Shown piece after piece: positions 19,815-29,388 of a DNA stretch of 64,000 nt (positions are counted from its first letter, which is position 1; each line of letters begins with the position of its first letter). Both the position numbers and the translations under genes were made by a program. Source of the DNA: Bacteriovoracaceae bacterium (GTDB taxonomy: Bacteria; Bdellovibrionota; Bacteriovoracia; Bacteriovoracales; Bacteriovoracaceae); contig CANCFT010000003.1 in the NCBI GenBank assembly GCA_947377285.1, forward strand, positions 124,001 through 188,000, given 5' to 3'. The notes beneath the pieces were generated by a model. It was not told where the DNA came from. It did no database searches and saw only the letters and a list, made by a program, of their open reading frames with translations.

Positions 19815-21010
19815 TGAACTCAACCGTAGTCACCTACCTTTCACAATCTAAAGAACTAACTTTGGCCACAGAGTGGTTAACAAAAGCTTTAGGATTTAAT
19901 GCCTCTTCACTTGTTGCATTTATTGTTTTTGCAGTTGTTTGCCTAATCGTTGTTGGTGTTATGTCTACAATCGGTGGATTAGGAACATATGCAGAAAGAA
20001 AAATTTCTGCTGATTTGCAAATGCGTGTTGGGCCAAACAGAGTTGGTCCATACGGAATCCTTCAGTTCTTAGCTGACGGTGTAAAGATGATTTTAAAGGA
20101 AGATATTATTCCTTCTGGAGCAGATAGATTTACATTTATCCTAGCACCATTTTTATGTTTGATTGGGGTTTTTGCCACTCTAGCCGTTGTTCCCTTTTCA
20201 AGTGGATTTATGCTAGCAGATTTAAATGTTGGAATTTTTTATTTATTAGGAATGGCATCATTGGTTGGTGTTGGAGTGTTTCTTGGTGGATATGCTTCAA
20301 ATTCAAAATGGTCAATGCTTGGTGGTATGAGAGGAGCCTCTCAAATAATTTCTTATGAAATTCCAGCAACAATTACAATTATTTCAATTGTTTTGTTGGC
20401 CGGTGGATTATCAATGGGAACATTGATTGGTGGGCAAGGTGGGATGCCTCAACAATGGTACCTATTTCATAATCCATTTTCATTTATTGGATTTTTTATT
20501 TTCTTTATCGCTTCATTGGCCGAAACCAATAGAGCTCCTTTTGATTTACCAGAAGCTGAGTCTGAACTAGTTTCAGGTTACCACACAGAATATTCTGGAA
20601 TGCGATTCGGATTATTTGCTCTTGCAGAATATATCGAAGTCTTTGTTGTTTGTGGTGTTGCCACAGCACTATTTCTCGGCGGATATAAAGTTCCTTTTGA
20701 TTTAGGTACAGGATCTATTCTAGTTGAGAAATTAGGCATGGACGAAATGCTTGCTAAAAACTTAGGTCAAATCTTAGAAATTGGTTCGTTTTTCACAAAA
20801 ACACTTGGACTTTATTACGTTGTTATTTGGGTTCGTTGGACACTGCCAAGATTAAGAGTAGATCAACTAATGACTCTTTGTTGGAAATATCTAACACCGA
20901 TTGCGATATTTAACCTTCTAGGTTGCGCTGTCTGGATGTATGCATTTGATGGAAAATCTATTTATTCACTTCTTTTTGAGTCAGTTGCTTCAGTAGCAGG
21001 ACATCATTAA
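19814..21010 (+). CDS. nuoH: NADH-quinone oxidoreductase subunit H, copy 1
   Basis: Subunit lining the quinone-access channel of complex I. Family motifs: ERKISADLQMRVGPNRVGPY in the first cytoplasmic loop, then SLAETNRAPFDLPEAESELV and GYHTEYSGMRFGLF, with the acidic E-channel residues. The C-terminal VRWTLPRLRVDQLM is typical. It has 398 aa (second copy 348), the extra length lying in the N-terminal segment and an internal loop. The ATG overlaps the nuoA stop by one base. Confidence 0.95.
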   Translation: MNSTVVTYLSQSKELTLATEWLTKALGFNASSLVAFIVFAVVCLIVVGVMSTIGGLGTYAERKISADLQMRVGPNRVGPYGILQFLADGVKMILKEDIIPSGADRFTFILAPFLCLIGVFATLAVVPFSSGFMLADLNVGIFYLLGMASLVGVGVFLGGYASNSKWSMLGGMRGASQIISYEIPATITIISIVLLAGGLSMGTLIGGQGGMPQQWYLFHNPFSFIGFFIFFIASLAETNRAPFDLPEAESELVSGYHTEYSGMRFGLFALAEYIEVFVVCGVATALFLGGYKVPFDLGTGSILVEKLGMDEMLAKNLGQILEIGSFFTKTLGLYYVVIWVRWTLPRLRVDQLMTLCWKYLTPIAIFNLLGCAVWMYAFDGKSIYSLLFESVASVAGHH

Positions 21011-21037
21011 AAAGTTGAAAATTTAAAGGGAGTTTAC

Positions 21038-21574
21038 GTGTTTACGAATACACTATTTTTATTATCTGCTGCTCTTACTATTGGTGGAGCTTTTGCCGTT
21101 GTATACAGTGAAAATTTAATGCATGCATGCATCTTTTTGCTAGCATCTTTTTTTGGTGTAGCAGGACTATATGCTTGTATCGGAGCCGACTTTTTAGCGG
21201 CTACTCAATTAGTTGTGTACGCTGGCGGTGTTGTTATTTTAATGTTGTTCGCCATTATGCTTACAGGTGGAACTGCAAATAATTTTAATCGTTTCGGACT
21301 AGAAAAAATTGCAGCAATGGGAAATAAAAAAACCTATTTTATGGCGGGAATTACTGCAGTGGTTTCATCTTTAGTATTGTTAAAAATTATTGCTAATGTT
21401 TTAAGAAACCAATCATCGGCTGCACTTGAAGCAAATCTGCCAACAGTTGAACGAATAGGCACAGTTTTAGCTACTGATCATATTTTAGCTTTTGAGATTT
21501 CCTCAGTTTTACTTCTTGGCGCATTGATTGGTGCTGCAGTTATTTCGAGACCAAGGACAGAAAAAAATGATTAA
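21038..21574 (+). CDS. nuoJ: NADH-quinone oxidoreductase subunit J, copy 1
   Basis: Membrane subunit of complex I, 178 aa with five predicted helices. The conserved stretch AATQLVVYAGGVVILMLFAIML contains the pi-bulge helix typical of NuoJ. The start is GTG with AAAGGGAG upstream. nuoI, normally between nuoH and nuoJ, is missing. The next gene begins eight bases before this stop codon. Confidence 0.94.
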   Translation: MFTNTLFLLSAALTIGGAFAVVYSENLMHACIFLLASFFGVAGLYACIGADFLAATQLVVYAGGVVILMLFAIMLTGGTANNFNRFGLEKIAAMGNKKTYFMAGITAVVSSLVLLKIIANVLRNQSSAALEANLPTVERIGTVLATDHILAFEISSVLLLGALIGAAVISRPRTEKND

Positions 21575-21872
21575 TTTAGGAACCTACTTAGGAATATCTT
21601 TCGCTCTTTTTATTTGCGGAATTTTAGTAATGGTTGCAAGAAAAAATATAATAGCGATACTTTTGGGTATTGAGCTTATATTAAATGCATCTGCCCTAAA
21701 CTTTGCTGCTTACACTAAATTTTCAAATAATAATATCGATGGCCATATCATGAGTTTATTTATCATCGTTACAGCAGCAGCTGAAGCAGCTGTAGGATTA
21801 GGGATTGTCATACGATTTTTCCAATTGAGAGAAAGTATTCATATAGATGATGCGGCTTCATTGCAAAACTAA
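21567..21872 (+). CDS. nuoK: NADH-quinone oxidoreductase subunit K, copy 1
   Basis: Three-helix proton-path subunit (MrpC homologue), 101 aa. The glutamates of helices two and three are in LLGIELILNASALNF and AAAEAAVGLGIVIRFF. I place the start at the ATG at 21567, which has AAGGA 9-10 bases upstream and gives the normal ~100-aa length; a TTG at 21528 would add 13 residues from the nuoJ overlap. Confidence 0.95.
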   Translation: MINLGTYLGISFALFICGILVMVARKNIIAILLGIELILNASALNFAAYTKFSNNNIDGHIMSLFIIVTAAAEAAVGLGIVIRFFQLRESIHIDDAASLQN

Positions 21873-21896
21873 AGAACTAGTAAGGATATAGTAATT

Positions 21897-24065
21897 ATGG
21901 ATTATACATTTTGGACGATTGCCCCCATTGTACTGCTGCCATTTTTTGCATTTGTCATTAATGCATTTATTGTTAAGAAGTTTACCAAATTAGCAGTTGG
22001 AATAAGCACAGGTGCAATTTTTGTATCATTTTTATATGCATTGAGAATTTTTCTAGATTTTATGAATGTTTATTCTGTTGGTTACCATATTCATAAAGTT
22101 TTTTCTTGGTTTAACCTAAGTTCTGGAACTCAGCTTTTTGAAGTTAAAATGGGTATCTACATAGATAACATGACTTCAGTTATGCTTTTAATGGTAACTG
22201 GAGCGGCTACTATCATCCATGTCTTTTCGACTTGGTATATGCATGATGATCCAAGATTCGGAAGATTTTTCGTATACATGTCACTCTTTACTTCGGCCAT
22301 GTTAGGTTTAGTACTTTCAGACAACCTACTTTCAGTTTTTATTTTCTGGGAATTAATGGGCTTTTGCTCATATTCATTAATTGGCTTTTATTATGAAAAA
22401 GAAGGTGCAGGAAATGCATCGATGAAAGCATTTATGACAACAAGAGTGGGAGATGTTTTTTTCTTACTTGGGATTTTGGCGATTTGGGCAGTTGTTGGAA
22501 ATGTTTCATTCGTAGATATTTACAACGCTATCGCTTCAGGAAAATTTAATAATCTTTCAATCACAGTTTTTTCAATGGGAATTCCGGTTGCAACATTGGC
22601 AGCTTTTTCAATTTTCATGGGAACAATGGGAAAATCAGCACAAGTTCCCTTACAAGTTTGGTTACCAGATGCGATGTGGGGACCAACACCATGTTCAGCA
22701 CTTATTCACGCAGCAACTATGGTTGCAGCAGGTGTTTATCTTTCTTTAAGAATGTATCCATTAATGGAACTTGGTCATCTCACAACATTTATCGCGTATG
22801 TTGGTGCTATCACTGCTTTCGGAGCAGCAACAATTGCACTAATTCAAACAGATATTAAAGCTGTTCTCGCCTATTCTACAATTTCTCAATTGGGGTATAT
22901 GGTTATTGGAATTGGTGTTGGATCTTATAACGCTTCTTTTATGCATTTAATTACACATGCGGTTTTTAAAGCCTGTTTATTCTTATCTGCTGGATCTGTT
23001 ATCCACTCTATTCACTGCCAAGAAATGCCACAAATGGGTGGGCTTCGTAAAAAACTTCCATACACATTTTTTGCTATGCTGCTTTGCTGTTTTGCGATTG
23101 CAGGAGTTCCATTCTTTTCAGGATTTGTCTCTAAAGATAGAATTCTAGGAGATGCGCTCGTGTTGGCAGTTGGAAATCCTGTTTATATTCCAGTCGCAAT
23201 CTTAGGATTTGGCGGAGCTCTGTTAACAGCTTTTTACATGTTCAGAATGTTGTTTTTAACTTTCTTTGGTGAACCTCGCGATCACCATATTTATGATCAT
23301 GCACATGAAGAACACTTGGGATGGAATTCTAATATTCCACTCTTAATTTTATCAGTCTTTACTTTAGGTTTATTTTATTCAGGATCATTTACCGGCCAAG
23401 GCGAAGTAAATCTTTTTGGATCTAAAAATGAATGGTTTTCAACTTTAATTCACAAACCAGATGCAGCTAGCCTTCATCATTTTGCAGAATATAAATCTGA
23501 AGATCTTGGTGTTGTTGATACAAGAGATAAATTAGAACTGCCGAAAGCAGAATTTGATGAAAACCATGGAATGAATGAAGAAGAAGCTCATCATGTTCAT
23601 CAAATTCACCATTTTGGTGCATTAATGTCAGTCTTTATTGCATTTGCAGGAATTTTCTTGGCTTACTCAATGTATATTAAGAAAACAATTAATCCAGACT
23701 GGTGGGCTCAATCGTTTGCTGGTTGGAGAAGAGCTCTTCAAGGTAAATATTATTTCGATGATCTGTATATTGGAAAAATTATTCAAAAAGGATTAATCCC
23801 ATTTAATAATTTTCTAGCATGGTTTGATATGGGGATATACGACAAGTACGGAATTGACGGTTGGGAAGCAGTCAATAGATTTGCATTCAATGTCTCGCGT
23901 TGGTTTGATAATACAATTATTGATAGCGCAATGGTTGATGGAACGGGCTGGAGTGTTCGAGCAATGAATACCGTATTGAGATGGGTCCAATCTGGAAAAA
24001 TCCAGTTGTATTTTATGGTATTAGTTTTTGTTCTTGCAGGGTATGTTTGGAAATTAAATTTTTAA
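21897..24065 (+). CDS. nuoL: NADH-quinone oxidoreductase subunit L, copy 1
   Basis: Distal antiporter-like (MrpA-type) pump subunit with the long lateral helix, 722 aa. Key residues: the glutamate in FWELMGFCSYSLIGF, the lysine in MGKSAQVPLQVWLPDAM, and the downstream HAATMVAAGVYL. The usual small or acidic residue after PDAM is tryptophan here (PDAMWGPTP). A histidine- and acid-rich insert of about 100 residues (about 460-580, with HIYDHAHEEH and EEAHHVHQIHH) precedes the final helices. It is 66 residues longer than copy 2. Confidence 0.95.
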   Translation: MDYTFWTIAPIVLLPFFAFVINAFIVKKFTKLAVGISTGAIFVSFLYALRIFLDFMNVYSVGYHIHKVFSWFNLSSGTQLFEVKMGIYIDNMTSVMLLMVTGAATIIHVFSTWYMHDDPRFGRFFVYMSLFTSAMLGLVLSDNLLSVFIFWELMGFCSYSLIGFYYEKEGAGNASMKAFMTTRVGDVFFLLGILAIWAVVGNVSFVDIYNAIASGKFNNLSITVFSMGIPVATLAAFSIFMGTMGKSAQVPLQVWLPDAMWGPTPCSALIHAATMVAAGVYLSLRMYPLMELGHLTTFIAYVGAITAFGAATIALIQTDIKAVLAYSTISQLGYMVIGIGVGSYNASFMHLITHAVFKACLFLSAGSVIHSIHCQEMPQMGGLRKKLPYTFFAMLLCCFAIAGVPFFSGFVSKDRILGDALVLAVGNPVYIPVAILGFGGALLTAFYMFRMLFLTFFGEPRDHHIYDHAHEEHLGWNSNIPLLILSVFTLGLFYSGSFTGQGEVNLFGSKNEWFSTLIHKPDAASLHHFAEYKSEDLGVVDTRDKLELPKAEFDENHGMNEEEAHHVHQIHHFGALMSVFIAFAGIFLAYSMYIKKTINPDWWAQSFAGWRRALQGKYYFDDLYIGKIIQKGLIPFNNFLAWFDMGIYDKYGIDGWEAVNRFAFNVSRWFDNTIIDSAMVDGTGWSVRAMNTVLRWVQSGKIQLYFMVLVFVLAGYVWKLNF

Positions 24066-24111
24066 CTATGAGTTTTATACTAAAGAGTAACTTTTTAGAA
24101 GGAGTTAACCG

Positions 24112-25644
24112 GTGCACGGTTTAGATTTATTAAGCTGGATTTTGTGGATGCCTATTATCGGAGTAATTGGAGTGTTGTTAATTCCTAAAGAACAAACAAC
24201 ATCAATGAAGTGGTGGGCCCTTATTAACACCGTTATTACGTTTGTTCTTACAATAGTGCTCTATTCTAAGTTTGATCAATCAGTTGCAGGTATGCAGCCC
24301 GGATTAAGTGTAAATATTCCGTGGATACCACAATTTCATATTAATTATGCACTAGGGGTTGATGGTATTTCATTACCAATGATTCTTTTGACTTCATTGC
24401 TGTTTATGCTTTGTATCTTAAGTTCATGGACTCAAATTAAGAAATCAATTAAAGCTTATTTTGCTTTATTACTTCTTTTACAAAGTACGGTCTTCGGCGT
24501 CTTTATGGCGATGGACTTCTTTTTGTTTTATGTTTATTGGGAAGTTATGCTTCTTCCAATGTTTTTCCTTATTGGTGTTTGGGGTGGAGAAAACCGCGAA
24601 TACGCCGCAGTTAAATTCTTCCTTTATACCTTCTTTGGATCTTTGTTAATGTTAGTCGGTATCGTGGCACTTTACTTTGCAACGGGACAATCAGAAACTT
24701 CATTTAGTATTTTAGCACTTCAGGGTGGTCACTTTACAGATTTAACATTGAAATTATTTGGAGCAAGTGTTTCATTTAGTAAGCTATTCTTCATTTTCAT
24801 GTTTATTGGTTTTGCCATCAAGGTACCAGTATTTCCATTCCACACTTGGCTTCCACATGCTCACGTTCAAGCTCCAACAGCAATATCAGTAATCCTTGCT
24901 GGTGTTTTATTGAAAATGGGAACATACGGATTTTTAAGAATTGCATTTCCTATTTTTCCTGATTCTGCAAAATATTTTGCAGAAGCAATTGCATGGCTTG
25001 GTTTAATAAATGTCATTTACGGCGCTCTATGTGCCATGGCTCAAACTGACGTCAAAAAACTAATCGCCTATTCATCAGTCTCACACATGGGATTTGTAAT
25101 GTTAGGTCTAGCATCAATGACTGTTCAAGGTATGAATGGTGCGGTTCTACAAATGTTCAATCATGGAACATCGACAGCGATGATGTTCTTTATGATCGGT
25201 ATAATTTATGAACGATCACACCATAGATATATTGTTAGACCAGATGGATCACGTGGGTTTGGAGGTCTGTATACTCAACTTCCTGTGTATTCAATAATTT
25301 TTATCATTGGTATGTTTGCTTCAATGGGATTACCTGGAATGTCTGGATTTATTTCAGAAGCTTTAATTTTTCTAGGTATGTATGAAAAATACACAACAAT
25401 TACTGTCTTAGCATTGTTTGGTTTATTGATTGGTGCAGCTTATTTACTTTGGATGTTCAAGAGAATGTTCTTTGGAGAAGTTAATCCAGAAGTAAAAGAA
25501 TATACTGATATGACAAAATTAGAAGTTGGATACATGATTCCGCTTTGTATTGCAGTTATAGTTTTTGGTATTTTTCCATCACCAATCTTAAATATGATGA
25601 AGGCTTCAGTTGGCCAATTGGTTTCATTACTAGCAACTTTCTAG
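24112..25644 (+). CDS. nuoM: NADH-quinone oxidoreductase subunit M, copy 1
   Basis: Antiporter-like (MrpD-type) pump subunit, 510 aa, about 14 helices. The key glutamate lies in YVYWEVMLLPMFFLIG and the central lysine in FAIKVPVFPFHTWLP. The next stretch reads HAHVQAPTAISVI, whereas DAHVEAPTAGSVI is the common form, so it is changed at three sites including an acidic residue. The start is GTG with AAGGAG upstream. Confidence 0.95.
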   Translation: MHGLDLLSWILWMPIIGVIGVLLIPKEQTTSMKWWALINTVITFVLTIVLYSKFDQSVAGMQPGLSVNIPWIPQFHINYALGVDGISLPMILLTSLLFMLCILSSWTQIKKSIKAYFALLLLLQSTVFGVFMAMDFFLFYVYWEVMLLPMFFLIGVWGGENREYAAVKFFLYTFFGSLLMLVGIVALYFATGQSETSFSILALQGGHFTDLTLKLFGASVSFSKLFFIFMFIGFAIKVPVFPFHTWLPHAHVQAPTAISVILAGVLLKMGTYGFLRIAFPIFPDSAKYFAEAIAWLGLINVIYGALCAMAQTDVKKLIAYSSVSHMGFVMLGLASMTVQGMNGAVLQMFNHGTSTAMMFFMIGIIYERSHHRYIVRPDGSRGFGGLYTQLPVYSIIFIIGMFASMGLPGMSGFISEALIFLGMYEKYTTITVLALFGLLIGAAYLLWMFKRMFFGEVNPEVKEYTDMTKLEVGYMIPLCIAVIVFGIFPSPILNMMKASVGQLVSLLATF

Positions 25645-25653
25645 GGAATTGAG

Positions 25654-27120
25654 ATGTATTTAAATTATTTAGCAAGCATTAGTCGATACATACCAGAACT
25701 GCTTTTAGTTATGCTGATGGTGGGTTTAATTTTAATTGAAACCACATACGCAAATGACGATAAAAATAAGAGATATATTTTTATTACTGCAATTTCGGGT
25801 CTAGTCGTAACGTTTATCAGTTTACTTTTAAATTTAGATGGAAAATCAGAAACCATTTTTAATAACTCGATGGTAATTGATTCGTTTAGTACTACTATGA
25901 AAATGATAATGGTTTTAGGAACATTAGGAGCTTATTACTTAAGTACAATTTCTAAAGAAATTTATGAATCACTAAAAACTGAATTTATCATAATGGCCAT
26001 TGGGATCCTTATTGGCGGGATGATTTTAGCTTCAGCTAACAATATGCTGATGATGTATATTGGAATTGAAACGCTTTCCATAATTTCATATGTAATGGCA
26101 GCATTAAAGAAAAACGATGAGAGATCATCTGAAGCAGGTTTAAAATATGCTCTTTATGGTGGAATATCTTCAGGGATAATGCTTTTTGGTATGAGCCATA
26201 TTTTTGGTGTCATTGGGACAATTCAATTTACAGGTATGGCCGCCAATATTGCCAAGCTTGATCACACTCAAATTCTAATAATGATGCCTTCGTTTGTCTT
26301 ATTTTTCGCAGGTATTGGATATAAAATTGCAGCAGTTCCATTTCATATGTGGTCACCAGATGTTTATGAAGGATCTCCAACTCCTGTAACAACATTTTTT
26401 GCAATTGTCCCTAAGCTTGCAGGAATTTCAGCACTTGTTAGAGTCACAATGATTTTCTTTTCAACCGCATCTCCTCTCAGTGTAATGTGGGTTGGTTTAA
26501 TGATGGTTATAGCGGCCCTTACTATGACAGTTGGAAATGTGTCTGCAATTGGACAAAAATCTGTAAAAAGAATGCTTGCATACTCATCTATTTCACATGC
26601 TGGAATTATGATTGCTGGTCTTGTGGTACTTAATAAAATTGGAATTCAAGCAATCGTCTTTTACTCGATGATTTATTTATTTATGACATTGGTTGCTTTT
26701 TACATCACCAATATAGTTCAAGATAAATATGGAAATGATCACTTTGAAAGATTTCAAGGTTTGGCATATAGATATCCATATATGGCCATTATGATGTCCA
26801 TTGTAATGTTTTCATTAACAGGTCTGCCACCATTGGCAGGATTTGTTGCAAAATGGAATATAATCAACTCGCTCTTAAGTTCAAAGTTTTACACATTGGC
26901 CATCGTTCTAGTTTTAAATTCAGTTGTATCAGCTTATTACTATTTAAAAATAGTTAGATTAATGACTTTAAAACAACCAGAATCAACTGAAGAAATTGAA
27001 GGTTTTGGATTTTTAAATCAATTCATCATTGTTGCCATGACGGCACCTGTAATTATTCTTGGTATCTTTTGGGACAGCGTTATGAATATTGCCTATAATG
27101 CAAAACTTTTTATCCCGTAG
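25654..27120 (+). CDS. nuoN: NADH-quinone oxidoreductase subunit N, copy 1
   Basis: Third antiporter-like pump subunit, 488 aa. Motifs: IGIETLSIISYVMAALKK (E and lysine pair), IGYKIAAVPFHMWSPDVYEG (central lysine) and VKRMLAYSSISHAGIM. TGLPPLAGFVAKW near residue 390 is family-typical. It closes the first nuo set; the second begins 25 bases downstream with no terminator visible, so both sets are probably one transcript. Confidence 0.95.
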   Translation: MYLNYLASISRYIPELLLVMLMVGLILIETTYANDDKNKRYIFITAISGLVVTFISLLLNLDGKSETIFNNSMVIDSFSTTMKMIMVLGTLGAYYLSTISKEIYESLKTEFIIMAIGILIGGMILASANNMLMMYIGIETLSIISYVMAALKKNDERSSEAGLKYALYGGISSGIMLFGMSHIFGVIGTIQFTGMAANIAKLDHTQILIMMPSFVLFFAGIGYKIAAVPFHMWSPDVYEGSPTPVTTFFAIVPKLAGISALVRVTMIFFSTASPLSVMWVGLMMVIAALTMTVGNVSAIGQKSVKRMLAYSSISHAGIMIAGLVVLNKIGIQAIVFYSMIYLFMTLVAFYITNIVQDKYGNDHFERFQGLAYRYPYMAIMMSIVMFSLTGLPPLAGFVAKWNIINSLLSSKFYTLAIVLVLNSVVSAYYYLKIVRLMTLKQPESTEEIEGFGFLNQFIIVAMTAPVIILGIFWDSVMNIAYNAKLFIP

Positions 27121-27145
27121 ATCTTATTAACTGAGCGAGGAATTA

Positions 27146-27505
27146 ATGGAATTTGCTTCCTTTGTAGTTTTTGTCATTATCGCCTGTACATTAAGTGCCG
27201 TTCTTTTAGGCATTTCATCTCTATTGGGTCAAAAAAGAAAAATCATTAGAGAAAATGATATCTATGAATCTGGAGTAAATGCTGTTGGAAGTGCAAGCAG
27301 ACAATATGATATAAAATTTTACTTAACTGCCATTTTATTTCTACTATTCGATGTTGAAATTGTTTTTCTATTGCCGTGGGTACTTGCTTATAAAGATTCG
27401 CCAAATCATGATTTTATGCTCGGTGGGTTTATATTTTTTATGGCCATAATGTTGGTTGGATATATTTTTATCATCAACTCAAAAGCTCTAAAGTGGGAAG
27501 AATAA
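27146..27505 (+). CDS. nuoA: NADH-quinone oxidoreductase subunit A, copy 2
   Basis: Second NuoA, 119 aa (normal length), three helices. The conserved loop is diverged (NDIYESGVNAVGSA in place of the cysteine-containing YECGEEP of copy 1), while QYDIKFYLTAILFLLFDVEIV keeps the acidic FDVE motif. Loss of the loop cysteine sets this copy apart. A GCGAGGAATTA element precedes the ATG. It starts a second A-H-J-K-L-M-N set. Confidence 0.92.
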   Translation: MEFASFVVFVIIACTLSAVLLGISSLLGQKRKIIRENDIYESGVNAVGSASRQYDIKFYLTAILFLLFDVEIVFLLPWVLAYKDSPNHDFMLGGFIFFMAIMLVGYIFIINSKALKWEE

Positions 27506-27506
27506 T

Positions 27507-28553
27507 ATGTTTGAAATGATGATAGAAATATTAATTAAAACTGTTGTTATTCTAGGCTTACCACTTGGTGCACTTCCCTTAATAATTCATGTTGAAAGAA
27601 GAGGCGCCGCTTTTATGCAAAAGCGACTTGGTCCAAACCGAGTTGGTCCATTTGGATTGTTCCAACCTCTTGCAGATGTTGCTAAGTTTATGTTCAAAGA
27701 AGAAGTACATCCTGCACATGTCAGACCATTTTTCTATACTGCTGCACCAATGATTGCATTAATTGTTGCCATTTTACCACTAGCCTGTATTCCAGTTGCT
27801 GCACCATTTGAAGCATTTGGCAGAACTATTTTTCCAGAAGTTTTTAGAAGTGACATGGGAATCTTTTTTGCTTTCGCAGCCTCTGCTCTCGGATCATATG
27901 GAATCTTACTTGCGGGATGGGGTTCAAATAATAAATATTCAATGTTAGGAGCACTTAGAGCATGTGCTCAAATGGTTTCCTATGAACTTTCACTTTCAAC
28001 CTCTGTTGTGGCCATGATTTTTGTTTTTAGTACAAATGATATTCACGTAATGGTGGCAGCTCAGCAAGGTTACTGGTTCAACTTTATCCCGAAATGGGGA
28101 TTTTTCATGCAGCCTGTTGCGGCCATGTTATTTCTTGTAGGAATTTTTGCTGAATCAAATAGGCTTCCTTTTGACTTGGCCGAAGGAGAATCGGAAATTG
28201 TTGCTGGTTACCACTTAGAATATTCTTCAATGAAATTTGCTCTCTTTTTTATGGCCGAATATATTCACATGATTGCTCTCTCTACTTTATTTATCATCAT
28301 GTTTTTTGGCGGATATAATTTATTGCCTGGATTAGAACTCATTGCAGATAAAATTCCACTTCCAATTGCACTTTTTCAAGTAGCTTCACTCGTTGTAAAA
28401 ATTGCACTTATGGTGTGGTTCTTCGTTTGGGTTCGCTGGACACTTCCACGTTTTAGATATGATAAATTAATGGATCTTGGTTGGGAGAGGTTACTTCCAA
28501 TTGGGATAGCCAATTTAATAGTGACTGTTCTTTTTGTCTATTTTAGGAATTAA
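27507..28553 (+). CDS. nuoH: NADH-quinone oxidoreductase subunit H, copy 2
   Basis: Second NuoH, 348 aa. It keeps MQKRLGPNRVGPFGLFQPLA, GIFAESNRLPFDLAEGESEI and YHLEYSSMKFALF, and the C-terminal VRWTLPRFRYDKLM. Similarity to copy 1 is confined to the motifs, which points to old paralogues. It starts one base after the nuoA stop. Confidence 0.95.
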   Translation: MFEMMIEILIKTVVILGLPLGALPLIIHVERRGAAFMQKRLGPNRVGPFGLFQPLADVAKFMFKEEVHPAHVRPFFYTAAPMIALIVAILPLACIPVAAPFEAFGRTIFPEVFRSDMGIFFAFAASALGSYGILLAGWGSNNKYSMLGALRACAQMVSYELSLSTSVVAMIFVFSTNDIHVMVAAQQGYWFNFIPKWGFFMQPVAAMLFLVGIFAESNRLPFDLAEGESEIVAGYHLEYSSMKFALFFMAEYIHMIALSTLFIIMFFGGYNLLPGLELIADKIPLPIALFQVASLVVKIALMVWFFVWVRWTLPRFRYDKLMDLGWERLLPIGIANLIVTVLFVYFRN

Positions 28554-28557
28554 TATT

Positions 28558-29091
28558 ATGGCAATCGATATTTTTTTAACAATCATTACGGTCATTTTTG
28601 CATTGATGCTGGTCTTTTCTAAAAGGACTGTCGTTTCTGCTTTTGCACTATTGATGACACTTCTAACTTTAGCGTTAATCTATTTCCAATTGGGATCAAT
28701 TTTTCTTTCAGCAGTTCAAGTTTTAATTAATGCTGGTGCCATCGCCATTTTATTTGTTTTCGTCATGATGCTAATAAATTTAGAGCAATTTCAAAACAAT
28801 CGAGAAAAAAGCAAAATCAAACTCGTCATTTCCACTTTCACGATGCTTGTTGTTTTGGGAGTATTGGCCTTAGTTATCAATAATAATATTGAAACATTGT
28901 CAGTTAATAACCTAACAGACAATTCAATGAATGCTTTATTCAGTAAACTATTTAGTACTTATTTTTTACCATTTGAAATGGCAACAGTGCTCTTACTTGC
29001 AGCTATTGTTGCTTGCATCGTTATCACGACTCATGAAAAGCAACTAGTTGAAGAAGAGACAGAGTTGCATAAAATGGAGCCAAAGCTATGA
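28558..29091 (+). CDS. nuoJ: NADH-quinone oxidoreductase subunit J, copy 2
   Basis: Second NuoJ, 177 aa, five helices. The core AVQVLINAGAIAILFVFVMMLI matches the NuoJ pi-bulge helix. I use the ATG at 28558, nine bases after AGGA; an in-frame TTG at 28534 overlaps nuoH and has no supporting ribosome-binding site. nuoK overlaps its stop by four bases (ATGA). Confidence 0.94.
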   Translation: MAIDIFLTIITVIFALMLVFSKRTVVSAFALLMTLLTLALIYFQLGSIFLSAVQVLINAGAIAILFVFVMMLINLEQFQNNREKSKIKLVISTFTMLVVLGVLALVINNNIETLSVNNLTDNSMNALFSKLFSTYFLPFEMATVLLLAAIVACIVITTHEKQLVEEETELHKMEPKL

Positions 29092-29381
29092 GCATTTATT
29101 ATTACTTAGCTGCTTTTCTATTTTGTCTTGGATTGCTAGGAACCATATTTAAAAAAGACCTAATCTCGATACTTCTATGCCTGGAACTAATGATGTCAGG
29201 GGTTGCTTTACTCTTTATTTTGTTTTCTAAATCTACAGGATTTCTGGGAGCACAATTAATGGTAATATTCACAATGATCATTTCAGCATGTGAAGTTGCC
29301 ATTGGTTTAAGTCTAATCATTGCTCTTTATCGCAAAAAACAAACAATCTATACTGATGACATTAAAATTATAACGGAATAA
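29088..29381 (+). CDS. nuoK: NADH-quinone oxidoreductase subunit K, copy 2
   Basis: Second NuoK, 97 aa, three helices, with the glutamates in LLCLELMMSGVALLF and ISACEVAIGLSLIIALY. It is coupled to nuoJ by an ATGA overlap. A typical AGA-rich leader precedes the next gene seven bases downstream. Confidence 0.94.
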   Translation: MSIYYYLAAFLFCLGLLGTIFKKDLISILLCLELMMSGVALLFILFSKSTGFLGAQLMVIFTMIISACEVAIGLSLIIALYRKKQTIYTDDIKIITE

Positions 29382-29388
29382 GAGAATT

